Assembly (NCBI GenBank): GCA_902768985.1
Contig: CACXNA010000002.1
Span: forward strand, 124,001-188,000
DNA from: an uncultured Bacteroidia bacterium
Lineage (GTDB): Bacteria > Bacteroidota > Bacteroidia > Bacteroidales > UBA932
Reading direction: 5' to 3'
DNA length: 64,000 nt
Shown one piece after another: positions 23,957 through 33,507 of this stretch (position 1 is its first letter; the number at the start of each line of letters is the position of its first letter). Both the position numbers and the translations under genes were made by a program. The notes beneath the pieces are model-generated. The model was not told where the DNA came from. It saw nothing but the letters and a program-made list of their open reading frames with translations, and made no database searches.

Positions 23957-23964
23957 TATATTTG
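23957..23964 (+). promoter_or_regulatory. -7 box for susC4
   Basis: TATATTTG, 95 bases before the ATG at 24052. The -33 element is weak; the nearest is a TTG at 23931-23933. Confidence 0.45.
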
Positions 23965-24051
23965 CTCGGGGTCAAAACCAATGAAAAGTCGTAGTACATA
24001 GTTAGTAATAGTTTAAGACAACCATTATATTCTAATCAAACCAATTTCCTT

Positions 24052-27000
24052 ATGTTCAAACAACTGCTGAAAGTGACTAGTATCTTTATGGTACTTAGCG
24101 CTTTATGGGGGGGTCTTGAGGCCTCCGCCCAGAATCGTGCCATCAGCGGTCAGGTGATTGATGCCGGCAAGCAGCCGGTCATCGGCGCCGCCGTCCTGAT
24201 CCCTGGCACTAACACGGGTGCAACGACTGACCTGGATGGTAAATTCAGCATCCAAGTCGCGCCGGGCACCCAGCTCGAAGTCTCCTGCATCGGCTACGCG
24301 ACGCTTCGTGTCTCCGCTGCCGAGGGCATGATCATCACGCTCCAGGAAGACAACGAGATGCTCGAAGAGACCGTCGTCATCGGTTATGGTACCCAGAAGA
24401 AGAAACTCCTCACGGGTTCCACTATTAATATTACCGGTGATGACATCCAGAAGCAGAACACCACCAACGCCGTTGGAGCTCTCTACAGCTCTGTTCCTGG
24501 TGTGAATATCGTGCAGTCCAGCGGTGTTCCGGGTGCCAGCTACAACATTACCATCCGCGGTCTCGGCACCAACGGCAACTCCAGCCCGCTCATCGTTATC
24601 GACGGCGTGGCCGGCGGCAACCTGGATGACCTCAACCCTGCTGACATCGAGGCGATCGACATCCTCAAGGACGCTGCCTCCGCCGCCATTTACGGTGCAC
24701 GCGCCGCCAACGGCGTCGTGCTCGTGACCACCCGCCAGGGCAAGGTCGGCGAGAAGAAAGCGACCGTCACCTTCGACGCTTACATGGGCTTCCAGCAGCC
24801 GAACACCAACGGTGTCCACGGCGTCACCGCTTCGGAATACCTGGATCTGGTCAAGCGCGCAGGCCTCGATGACTACGACAATATCGAGCAGACCATGCCC
24901 GTCCAGATGGATTGGATCCGCAAGGGCCTGTGGAACGGTACCGACTGGTTCACCGAGTCCATCAACAAGAACGCCCCGACCAACAACCTGGCGGTGGGCA
25001 TCACCGGCGGCGGCGACGCGGTCCGGTACTCCTTCAGCTTCACCAAGTCCTATTCGGAAGGTACCCTGGGCGCACCCAAGCCCACCTACTATGACAGAAC
25101 CACCGTCCGTGCCAACACGGATTTCTCCATCCTTCGGAAGAACAACCGCGACGTCATCAAACTCGGTGAGAACGTGACCGTTTCCCTCACCGACTCCCGC
25201 GGCATGAGCACGACCGGCCGTGGCAGCGATGTGTCCAACCTCCTGACCAAGACCCCGCTCCTGCCGGCATGGGACCTCGACGGTACCCTTTATACCTATA
25301 AGAAACAGCTGCGCGACGGCTGGGATGCCCGCGACAACGAAGTCAACCTGCTCGAGCAGCAGTGTCTCAAAGAGAGCCAGGGCAAGGGCGTTCGCGTCCA
25401 GGGTAACGTTTACCTGGAGGTCAGCCCGATCAAGGAGCTCAAGCTCCGCACCGCCTTCGGTTTCCGCGCCAACAGCAGTTTCTCCCGTGAATATACGCCG
25501 GAGTACCAGCTGACGGCATCTACCTTCCAGGAATATGACAGCGTGAAACAGAGCGCCAGCGTCTCCACCAACTGGACCTGGGAACTGACCGCCAACTACA
25601 AGAAGACCTTCGCCACCGACCACACCGTGGAGGCTCTCGTCGGTACGTCCATCGAGGCCACCGGCTGGGGCATGAGCGTCAACGGCACCCGTTCCAACAC
25701 CAAGTTCGGCACCTGGGAGTCCGCCAACCTCAGCTCCGTTGACGGAGCGCTGACCAGCGACGAGCACGCCAGCATGGGCGGCAGCAACACCGTCCCCTAC
25801 AACAACCTGCTCTCCTTCTTCGGCCGTGTCAACTACAGCTACAAGGATAAGTACATGTTCACGGCCATTGTCCGTGCCGATGGTTCCTGCAACTTCGCCA
25901 AGGGCCACCGCTGGGGTATCTTCCCGTCCGTCTCCGCCGGTTGGGTGATCTCCTCCGAGCCCTGGATGCAGTCCACCAAGCAGTGGCTCAGCTTCCTGAA
26001 ACTCCGCGGAAGCTGGGGCCAGAACGGTAACTGCCGTATCAGCAACTTCCAGTACACCGGTACGATCTCGATGAACGGCCAGTATGACTTCTCTTACGAC
26101 CAGGTGAACCCGGTCACGGCCGCTTATCCCGACAACATCCCGAACCCCAACCTCTCCTGGGAGACCTCCGAGCAGCTGGCCATCGGTTTCGACGCCCGCT
26201 TCTTCCGCAGCAAACTGGGTGTCATCTTCGACTGGTACCAGAAAGACACCAAGGACTGGCTGGTGACCCCTCCGAACATGGGTATCCTGGGCGCCAGCGC
26301 CTCTTCCATCAACGGCGGCGCCGTGCGCAACAGCGGCGTTGAGCTGAGCTTCACCTGGAACGACAAAGTGGGCGACCTCCGCTACAGCGTCGGCCTCAAC
26401 GGTTCCTACAACAAGAACAACGTCCTCTATATCAACACCGCCGAAGGCTATCTCAAGGGTCAGGCGAAAATCATCTCCGAGAACGTGGCCAAATTGGAAG
26501 GCTACCGCGCCGAACCGGGCATGCCGATCGGCTACTTCCTCGGTATGGCCAGCGAGGGTATCTTCCAGAACCAGAAGCAGATCGACGACTACAACGCCAA
26601 AGGCTACGCCTTCATGAACGGTTACGATGCCGCCCAGCCGGGCGACGTGATCTGGATTGACCAGAACAAGGACGGCGTTTACGACGAGAACGACTGCGTC
26701 GAGATCGGTAATCCGCACCCTGACTTCACCCTGGGCTTCAGCATCAGCCTGCAGTGGAAGGGCATCGACTTCAGCGTGAACGGCTCCGGCGCCTTCGGCC
26801 AGCAGGTCATGCAGAGCTACCGCCAGTTCGCCCTTCAGGATCTCCAGAGCTTCACCAACAACCTGGTGAACCGTTACTGGACCGGCGAAGGCTCCACCAA
26901 CTCCTTCCCGCGCTACTCCTCCGGCTCGCACAACAACTTCAAGTGCAACAGCTACAACAGCGACATATTCATCCAGAACGCCGACTACCTCAAGATCCGC

Positions 27001-27225
27001 AACATCACCCTCGGATTCGACTTCAAGCAGGTGTTCAAGAAGATCCCCTTCCAGCAGCTCCGCATCTTCGTGACCGGACAGAACCTCTTTACGATCACCG
27101 GCTATGACGGCATGGATCCTGAAGTGGGTACCGGTTCCGGCGTGGATAGCTGGTCTTCCGGCATCGACACCGGTTTCTATCCTTCTCCTAAGGTTTACAT
27201 GGCTGGTGTCAGCATCAAATTCTAA
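24052..27225 (+). CDS. SusC/RagA TonB-linked outer-membrane protein (type B, copy 4)
   Basis: 1057-residue SusC-type transporter. Signal peptide ends ASAQ, followed by carboxypeptidase-like domain, ETVVIGYG box, plug and barrel. It pairs with copy 2: KKKLLTGSTINITGDDI, IDILKDAASAAIYGARAANG, GFQQPNTNGVHGVT, LRKNNRDVIKLGENVTV, RADGSCNFAKGHRWGIFPS and GAFGQQVMQSYRQFA all have close counterparts in it. Type B copies also share an insertion carrying PGDVIWIDQNKDGVYDEND, an aspartate-rich loop that looks like a calcium-binding turn. SusD partner begins 12 bases downstream. Confidence 0.96.
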   Translation: MFKQLLKVTSIFMVLSALWGGLEASAQNRAISGQVIDAGKQPVIGAAVLIPGTNTGATTDLDGKFSIQVAPGTQLEVSCIGYATLRVSAAEGMIITLQEDNEMLEETVVIGYGTQKKKLLTGSTINITGDDIQKQNTTNAVGALYSSVPGVNIVQSSGVPGASYNITIRGLGTNGNSSPLIVIDGVAGGNLDDLNPADIEAIDILKDAASAAIYGARAANGVVLVTTRQGKVGEKKATVTFDAYMGFQQPNTNGVHGVTASEYLDLVKRAGLDDYDNIEQTMPVQMDWIRKGLWNGTDWFTESINKNAPTNNLAVGITGGGDAVRYSFSFTKSYSEGTLGAPKPTYYDRTTVRANTDFSILRKNNRDVIKLGENVTVSLTDSRGMSTTGRGSDVSNLLTKTPLLPAWDLDGTLYTYKKQLRDGWDARDNEVNLLEQQCLKESQGKGVRVQGNVYLEVSPIKELKLRTAFGFRANSSFSREYTPEYQLTASTFQEYDSVKQSASVSTNWTWELTANYKKTFATDHTVEALVGTSIEATGWGMSVNGTRSNTKFGTWESANLSSVDGALTSDEHASMGGSNTVPYNNLLSFFGRVNYSYKDKYMFTAIVRADGSCNFAKGHRWGIFPSVSAGWVISSEPWMQSTKQWLSFLKLRGSWGQNGNCRISNFQYTGTISMNGQYDFSYDQVNPVTAAYPDNIPNPNLSWETSEQLAIGFDARFFRSKLGVIFDWYQKDTKDWLVTPPNMGILGASASSINGGAVRNSGVELSFTWNDKVGDLRYSVGLNGSYNKNNVLYINTAEGYLKGQAKIISENVAKLEGYRAEPGMPIGYFLGMASEGIFQNQKQIDDYNAKGYAFMNGYDAAQPGDVIWIDQNKDGVYDENDCVEIGNPHPDFTLGFSISLQWKGIDFSVNGSGAFGQQVMQSYRQFALQDLQSFTNNLVNRYWTGEGSTNSFPRYSSGSHNNFKCNSYNSDIFIQNADYLKIRNITLGFDFKQVFKKIPFQQLRIFVTGQNLFTITGYDGMDPEVGTGSGVDSWSSGIDTGFYPSPKVYMAGVSIKF

Positions 27226-27237
27226 ATCCGAAAGCAT

Positions 27238-29043
27238 ATGAAAAAGATATTATATACTATCGCAGTATGTTTCCTGGTCCTCGTCAGTTGCGAGAAACTT
27301 GACAGCCTGCTCGATACGAAGAACTATTCGAAGGCGGACACCTCCTCCTTCCCCCGGACCGAGAAAGACGCTGAACAGCTGGTCAACTCGGCCTACTCTA
27401 CGATGCATTCTCTGTACACAGGCTCCATCTTCAAGATCAACCTGTTCCGGCGCATGATCGCCAGCGACGACATCTACGGCGCCGGCTCCAAGAGCTCCAA
27501 GGAGACCACGGCCGACGATCGTCTGCTCGCCCCGTCCAGCGACGAGGACAACAGCGTCTGGAAGAGCTTCTACAACGGTTTGTTCCGTTGCAACTTCGCC
27601 TTGGAGTCCATCTCCGAGATGGACGACAACCTCTTCACGGGCGACAACAAGACCTGGTACCTCGGTCAGGTGCACTTCATGCGTGCTTTCTACCTTTGGG
27701 AGATGGCCGAGCGCTGGGAGACCTTCCCGCTGACGCTTTCCACCCAGGTGGAGAACATGCCCAAGGCCTCCGTTGACGAGGTTTATGCAGCCATCGCCGC
27801 GGACCTCAAGGATGCCATCAGCATGATCCCGGCCAAATATGGTTACTCCAAGGACAACAACCTGGCGGGCCGCGCCACGAAGTACGCCGCCGAGGCCCTC
27901 ATGGGCCGCGTGTGGCTGTTCTACACGGGCTTCTACAAGAAGGCCGACATGGCCGGCGTCACCAAGTCCCAGGTAATCTCCTGGCTGGAAGATTGCGCCA
28001 ACACGAATGTCTCCAAGTTTGACCTGGAGAAGGACCAGCGCGAACTCTGGATGTACTCCAACGAGTATTCCAGCGGCTTTGCCTACGGCGTCGACTTCGG
28101 CACCTGGGCCCATAAGGAGAACCTCCACTGGGTGGGCAACCACAGCAAGGAGACCGTCTGGGGCGTGCATTTCTCGTACACCGGCTCCGGCTACAACCGC
28201 CTCGCGGAATGGCTCGGCTTCCGTAATTCCGCCCAGACGCCCAATGCGCAGAGTTATCCTTATTCCGCCGGCGGCAACGGTAATGCTTCCGTGAACCCGC
28301 TGTTCGTAAAGGAATGGTATGAGGATAAGGATTACGGCCCGCGGGACAAGCGCTTCTACGGCACCATCCTGGTCACCAACAAGTCCAAGATTGCCATTGC
28401 TTATCCCTGGTACAAGGGTGATATCGAGCTCCCCGACTTCAAGGGTCATGACTCCAAGGAGATCGAGCGCACCTGGTTCTACACCAAGAAATACCAGGCC
28501 ATGGCCGCCTATTCCGACGGCGCAAAGACTACTTTGAAGAAGAACTTCTTCAATATTGTCAACGGTTCCATCAGCAACAGCGCCAAGAGCGGCAACAAGA
28601 ACGACGCCATCTACATCCGCTTCGCCGACGTGCTGCTGATGCTCGACGAGCTGAAGGAGACCACCACCGGCATGAACCGCCTGCGCGAGCGCGCCGGCCT
28701 GGATCCGTACGAAAGCTACACCTTCGAGCGTCTGCAGAAGGAGCGCCGCTACGAGTTCGCCACGGAAGGCATGCGCTTCAACGACCTGCGCCGCTGGTAT
28801 CCCGAAACGGCCGGCCAGATCATCGAGAAGAACCAGGATGGTGGTTACCTCGAGTACCTGGGCAAGCCCAACACCTATAAGGAACTGGAAGGCCGCTCCT
28901 TCTCCCAGCGCTACGCGCTCACCCGCGGTTTCTGGATGATCCCGCAGGAGCAGATCAACCTCCAGCAAGGTGTGCTCGAGCAGAACGAGGGATTCAAGGA
29001 CGGACAGAGCTACCTCTTCGTCGACGGTGACCTCCCGTACTAG
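27238..29043 (+). CDS. SusD/RagB nutrient-binding lipoprotein (copy 4)
   Basis: 601-residue SusD-family lipoprotein. Lipobox LVLVSC at residues 13-18, then EKLDSLLDTKNYSKADTSSF, comparable with the LDTQSLTKKNTSNFP of the second SusD. Landmarks are VHFMRAFYLWEMAERWE, LMGRVWLFYTGFYKKADM, RFADVLLMLDEL, MNRLRERAGL and LQKERRYEFATEGMRFNDL. C-terminal residues WMIPQEQINLQQGVLEQNEG close the protein as in copy 2 (FFKIPDSQVTLSEGVLEQN). Last gene of the four-pair array; a strong terminator follows. Confidence 0.95.
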   Translation: MKKILYTIAVCFLVLVSCEKLDSLLDTKNYSKADTSSFPRTEKDAEQLVNSAYSTMHSLYTGSIFKINLFRRMIASDDIYGAGSKSSKETTADDRLLAPSSDEDNSVWKSFYNGLFRCNFALESISEMDDNLFTGDNKTWYLGQVHFMRAFYLWEMAERWETFPLTLSTQVENMPKASVDEVYAAIAADLKDAISMIPAKYGYSKDNNLAGRATKYAAEALMGRVWLFYTGFYKKADMAGVTKSQVISWLEDCANTNVSKFDLEKDQRELWMYSNEYSSGFAYGVDFGTWAHKENLHWVGNHSKETVWGVHFSYTGSGYNRLAEWLGFRNSAQTPNAQSYPYSAGGNGNASVNPLFVKEWYEDKDYGPRDKRFYGTILVTNKSKIAIAYPWYKGDIELPDFKGHDSKEIERTWFYTKKYQAMAAYSDGAKTTLKKNFFNIVNGSISNSAKSGNKNDAIYIRFADVLLMLDELKETTTGMNRLRERAGLDPYESYTFERLQKERRYEFATEGMRFNDLRRWYPETAGQIIEKNQDGGYLEYLGKPNTYKELEGRSFSQRYALTRGFWMIPQEQINLQQGVLEQNEGFKDGQSYLFVDGDLPY

Positions 29044-29074
29044 CTGATCATTTAAGGCGAATCTTCGCCAAGCC

Positions 29075-29113
29075 AAAAGGCGGCCGCTCCGGTTTCGGGG
29101 CGGCCGCTTTTTT
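29075..29113 (+). terminator. Rho-independent terminator after susCD4
   Basis: GCGGCCGC at 29080-29087 and 29100-29107 form a GC stem extended by flanking A and T tracts, followed by a T-rich run. A smaller hairpin GGCGAATCTTCGCC precedes it. Confidence 0.85.
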
Positions 29114-29137
29114 CTTTCGGCTTTCCCGGAAAGATCG

Positions 29138-29145
29138 TATCTTTG
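29138..29145 (+). promoter_or_regulatory. -7 box for tadA
   Basis: TATCTTTG ends 4 bases before the tadA ATG at 29150; TTTC at 29115-29118 could serve as -33. The start point would fall on or next to the start codon, so a leaderless mRNA is predicted. Confidence 0.6.
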
Positions 29146-29149
29146 CAGC

Positions 29150-29587
29150 ATGATGGATTCCGACGAAAGATACATGCGCGAGGCGCTGCGTGAAGCGCAG
29201 GCGGCCGGGGCGGAAGACGAAGTGCCCATCGGCGCCGTCGTCGTATGCCGCGGACGCATCATCGCGCGCGGGCACAACATGACCGAGCGCCTGCACGATC
29301 CCACGGCCCACGCCGAGATGATCGCGCTCACCGCCGCCACGGAAGCCCTGGCGGGCAAATACCTCGACGAGTGCACCCTGTACGTCACCGTGGAGCCCTG
29401 CCCGATGTGCGCCGCGGCGCTCTGCTGGGCGCAGCTCGGGCGGCTCGTCTACGCCGCGCCCGACCCGCGCCGCGGCTATTCCCGCTTCTCCCCTTCCCTC
29501 CTCCATCCCCGCACCGAAGTCGCCTCCGGCCTGCTCGCGGAAGAATGCGGAACGCTGGTCTCGGATTATTTCAAAAGCAAAAGATAA
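29150..29587 (+). CDS. tadA: tRNA adenosine(34) deaminase
   Basis: 145-residue zinc deaminase that converts A34 to inosine in the anticodon of tRNA-Arg(ACG). The cytidine-deaminase-fold active site is complete: H54-A-E56 (TAHAEM) and C84/C87 (EPCPMC). Length is typical for TadA. The mRNA looks leaderless. It is followed closely by tRNA-Gln, which has its own promoter box. Confidence 0.93.
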   Translation: MMDSDERYMREALREAQAAGAEDEVPIGAVVVCRGRIIARGHNMTERLHDPTAHAEMIALTAATEALAGKYLDECTLYVTVEPCPMCAAALCWAQLGRLVYAAPDPRRGYSRFSPSLLHPRTEVASGLLAEECGTLVSDYFKSKR

Positions 29588-29591
29588 ATAC

Positions 29592-29599
29592 TATCTTTG
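29592..29599 (+). promoter_or_regulatory. -7 box for tRNA-Gln
   Basis: TATCTTTG starting 4 bases after the tadA stop codon and 10 bases before the tRNA 5' end. Confidence 0.6.
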
Positions 29600-29609
29600 C
29601 ACCCGGAAT

Positions 29610-29680
29610 TGAGGTATGGTGTAATGGTAGCACTACAGATTTTGGTTCTGTCTGTTCTGGTTCGAATCCGGATACCTCAA
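29610..29680 (+). tRNA. tRNA-Gln(UUG)
   Basis: 71-nt cloverleaf. Acceptor strands TGAGGTA (29610-29616) and TACCTCA (29673-29679), discriminator A29680. D-arm GGTGTAATGGTAGCAC, anticodon stem ACAGA/TCTGT around the loop TTTTGGT with anticodon TTG, T-arm CTGGTTCGAATCCGG. No encoded CCA: the bases after the discriminator are CGA. The 3' acceptor strand is also part of a long downstream palindrome. Confidence 0.95.
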
Positions 29681-29682
29681 CG

Positions 29683-29713
29683 AAAAATAGCTGGCGCAAG
29701 GCCAGCTATTTTT
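29683..29713 (+). terminator. Terminator hairpin after tRNA-Gln
   Basis: AAAAATAGCTGGC (29683-29695) pairs with GCCAGCTATTTTT (29701-29713) around a GCAAG loop, giving a stem with a T-run. The palindrome extends outward into the tRNA acceptor strand: ATACCTCAA (29672-29680) with TTGAGGTAT (29715-29723). Confidence 0.8.
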
Positions 29714-29736
29714 GTTGAGGTATGTCCACTTCGTTC

Positions 29737-29817
29737 AATCCTCAAAAACGCACTAAAATGAGGACGGATGGCAAAAAAACTGCCATCCGTCCTCAAATAA
29801 ACCCTATTTTGAGGATT
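29737..29817. repeat. Nested palindromic element, locus D
   Basis: Outer arms AATCCTCAAAA (29737-29747) and TTTTGAGGATT (29807-29817); inner arms TGAGGACGGATGGCA (29759-29773) and TGCCATCCGTCCTCA (29781-29795). The 11-base spacers are equal. TCCTCA appears in alternating orientation in all four arms. It lies between tRNA-Gln and the glpF stop codon and may also act as the glpF terminator on minus. Confidence 0.75.
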
Positions 29818-29826
29818 AGATCCCTT

Positions 29827-30564
29827 CTAGAAGACCAGCAGGAAGAGGCCGGCGGCGAGGGCGGCGCCGACAATCGGGCCGGCGACGGGGATCCAGCTGT
29901 AGCTCCAGCCGCTGTCGCGCTTGCCCGCGATGGGCAGCACCGCGTGGGCGCAGCGCGGGGCGAGGTCGCGCGCGGGGTTGATGGCGTAGCCCGTGGCGCC
30001 GCCCAGCGACATGCCGATCGACATGATCAGGCAGGTGACGGGCAGGGAGCCGATCGAGCCCGTCGTGGCGTTCACGCCCGCGACGGAGAAGGCGTTGCCG
30101 TTCGTGCCGAGCGCCAGGATGACGAACACCAGCAGGCAGGTGGCGATGACCTCGCAAAGGAAGTTGCGCCAGGTGTTGGCGATGGCCGGCATCGTGCAGA
30201 AGGTGCCGAGGATCGTGTCCGGCTGGTCGGCCGTGGCCTTATAATGATCTTTGTAGAATACCCACACGAGTACGGCGCCCACGAAGCCGCCGAGCATCTG
30301 GGCGATGACGTAGCCGGGGACGGAGGCCCAGGGGAAGGTGCCCGCGAGGGCGAGGCCCAGGGAGACGACGGGGTTGAGGTGCGCGCCGGACACCGGTCCG
30401 GCAATCAGCACGCCCATCATCACGGCGAAGCCCCAGCCGAGGGCGATGACCACCCAACCGGCGCCCTTGGCTTTGGAATGGTTGAGGGAGGTGGCGGCGC
30501 AGACGCCGTCGCCGAGCAGCACGAGCACGAGCGTGCCGATGAATTCGAAGAGGTATTGTTGCAT
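29827..30564 (-). CDS. glpF: Glycerol facilitator (aquaglyceroporin)
   Basis: 245-residue six-helix MIP channel of the inner membrane for passive glycerol entry. The two half-helix motifs are N64-P65-V66 (HLNPVVSLG), a variant of NPA, and N196-P197-A198 in YAINPARDLAPR. The Asp after the second NPAR is characteristic of glycerol-conducting rather than water-only members. It lies 11 bp downstream of glpK on the same strand, so glycerol is trapped as glycerol-3-phosphate on entry. Start MQQYLFEFIGTL is the only reasonable one. Confidence 0.92.
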   Translation of the reverse strand: MQQYLFEFIGTLVLVLLGDGVCAATSLNHSKAKGAGWVVIALGWGFAVMMGVLIAGPVSGAHLNPVVSLGLALAGTFPWASVPGYVIAQMLGGFVGAVLVWVFYKDHYKATADQPDTILGTFCTMPAIANTWRNFLCEVIATCLLVFVILALGTNGNAFSVAGVNATTGSIGSLPVTCLIMSIGMSLGGATGYAINPARDLAPRCAHAVLPIAGKRDSGWSYSWIPVAGPIVGAALAAGLFLLVF

Positions 30565-30575
30565 AGTCTAAAGGA

Positions 30576-32054
<1,479 letters not shown>

Positions 32055-32083
32055 GATATCGTAGGTAAAGGTTATCAGTCATA

Positions 32084-32091
32084 CAAAGATA
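32084..32091 (-). promoter_or_regulatory. -7 box for glpK-glpF
   Basis: CAAAGATA on plus (TATCTTTG on minus), 29 bases before the glpK ATG. It faces away from an equal box on plus at 32124-32131; the extended words ATACAAAGATA and TATCTTTGTCAT are near mirror images. Confidence 0.6.
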
Positions 32092-32123
32092 ACAACAAAA
32101 ACGGAGGAAAAGGAATTATTTGC

Positions 32124-32131
32124 TATCTTTG
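32124..32131 (+). promoter_or_regulatory. -7 box for Omp85-like gene
   Basis: TATCTTTG, 26 bases before the ATG at 32158. Confidence 0.55.
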
Positions 32132-32157
32132 TCATACAACAACCACGATTATTTGCA

Positions 32158-33486
32158 ATGAAAAGACTGATCACGATCGCGCTGCTCCTCGCAGCGGTCT
32201 GCACCGCTTCCGCCCAGGAAGAAATCAAGAAAACCGGTCTCAACTTCGGCCCGCTGCCCGCCGTCAGCTATTCCTCTGACCTCGGATTCCAGTACGGCGC
32301 GTTGCTGGACATCTATCAATACGGGGACGGTTCCTTCTATCCCGACTATAAGTGGAAGATCAATGTGGAGACCTCCTGGTACACCAAGGGTAATTCCGTG
32401 TACCATGTCTTCTTCGACAGCAAGCACCTGATCCCGGGTCTCCGCGTGTCCGCCGACCTGACCTATCTGGGCAACAAGACCACCAATTTCTACGGCTACA
32501 ATGGCGCGGCAGCTCTGTTTATCCCCGAACTGAACAAGATCGTGGACGGTCAGGGCCTTTACATGATGCGCCGTGACGATTTCCGCTTCGAGTTCACGAC
32601 GCAGGGCCAGTTCGGCGACAGCCACTGGGGCTGGGTCGCCGGCCTTGCCTTCAACAGCTACAAGACCGGACATGCCGTCAACAAGAGTTTGAATGCGGCT
32701 GTCGATCTCTCGTTGTATGACATCTACCTCAAACATGACATCATTCCCGCTGCCGAAGCGAACGGCGGCAACCACCTCGACATCAAGCTCGGTGTCGTCT
32801 TTGACACGCGCGACCACGAGAACAATCCGACCCGCGGTACCAACCTCGAGGCCTTCTTCTTCGGCTCGCCGGACTTCCTGAACGGCAAGCGGGACTACCG
32901 CAACGACTACCTCAAGCTGGCCGTCCATTTCCGTCAGTTCTTCCCGCTCGCCGACCGGCTCGTGTTCGCAGGCCATCTGGCGTTCCAGGGCCTGATTGCG
33001 GGCAACGCGCCGTTCTACTCCCTCCAGACCATTCAGCCGATCAACCGCAAGAACATCATTACCGACGGCCTGGGCTCCATCAGCTCCGTCCGCGGTACCG
33101 TGGTGAACCGCCTGCAGGGCAACAGCTATGCCTGGGCCAACTTCGAGCTTCGCTGGTCCTTTGCCAAGTTCCGCTGGATCAACCAGAACTGGGCCATCGC
33201 CCTGAACCCGTTCTTCGATATGGGCATGATCGTGGCTCCGTACCGCCTGGAGCAGATGAAGACCCTGCTGCAGGATGATACCCGTGTGGCGACCGTAGGG
33301 AACAAAGTGTACACCGTCGCGGACCTCTACACGCAGCAGGCGGAGAAGCTCCACATGAGCGCCGGCGCCGGCCTGCACATCATCATGAACCAGAACTTCA
33401 ATATCGCCTGTGAGCTCGGCAAGTGCTTCAGCCAGAGCGACGGCACGGGCCTCGGCATGCGAATCGGCCTGAACTACATCTTCTAG
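32158..33486 (+). CDS. Omp85/BamA-like outer-membrane barrel protein
   Basis: 442-residue exported beta-barrel. Signal peptide 1-20 (VCTASAQ). Alternating hydrophobic strands run to the last residues GLNYIF with a terminal Phe, as in outer-membrane barrels. The segment FDTRDHENNPTRGTNLEAFF and the later SSVRGTVVNRLQGNSY match the pattern of the Omp85 surface-antigen barrel (PF01103), but there are no POTRA domains. Function unknown. It sits on the plus strand between the two glp units, which would fit an outer-membrane role for glycerophosphodiesters, but that is only positional. Confidence 0.72.
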   Translation: MKRLITIALLLAAVCTASAQEEIKKTGLNFGPLPAVSYSSDLGFQYGALLDIYQYGDGSFYPDYKWKINVETSWYTKGNSVYHVFFDSKHLIPGLRVSADLTYLGNKTTNFYGYNGAAALFIPELNKIVDGQGLYMMRRDDFRFEFTTQGQFGDSHWGWVAGLAFNSYKTGHAVNKSLNAAVDLSLYDIYLKHDIIPAAEANGGNHLDIKLGVVFDTRDHENNPTRGTNLEAFFFGSPDFLNGKRDYRNDYLKLAVHFRQFFPLADRLVFAGHLAFQGLIAGNAPFYSLQTIQPINRKNIITDGLGSISSVRGTVVNRLQGNSYAWANFELRWSFAKFRWINQNWAIALNPFFDMGMIVAPYRLEQMKTLLQDDTRVATVGNKVYTVADLYTQQAEKLHMSAGAGLHIIMNQNFNIACELGKCFSQSDGTGLGMRIGLNYIF

Positions 33487-33507
33487 CCTATTGCCGCGCG
33501 TTGGCGC

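Noticed and set aside
8449-29113. Polysaccharide utilisation locus
   Set aside because: SusC/SusD pairs alone do not define one; no carbohydrate-active enzyme, sulfatase, peptidase or regulator is present in or beside the array.
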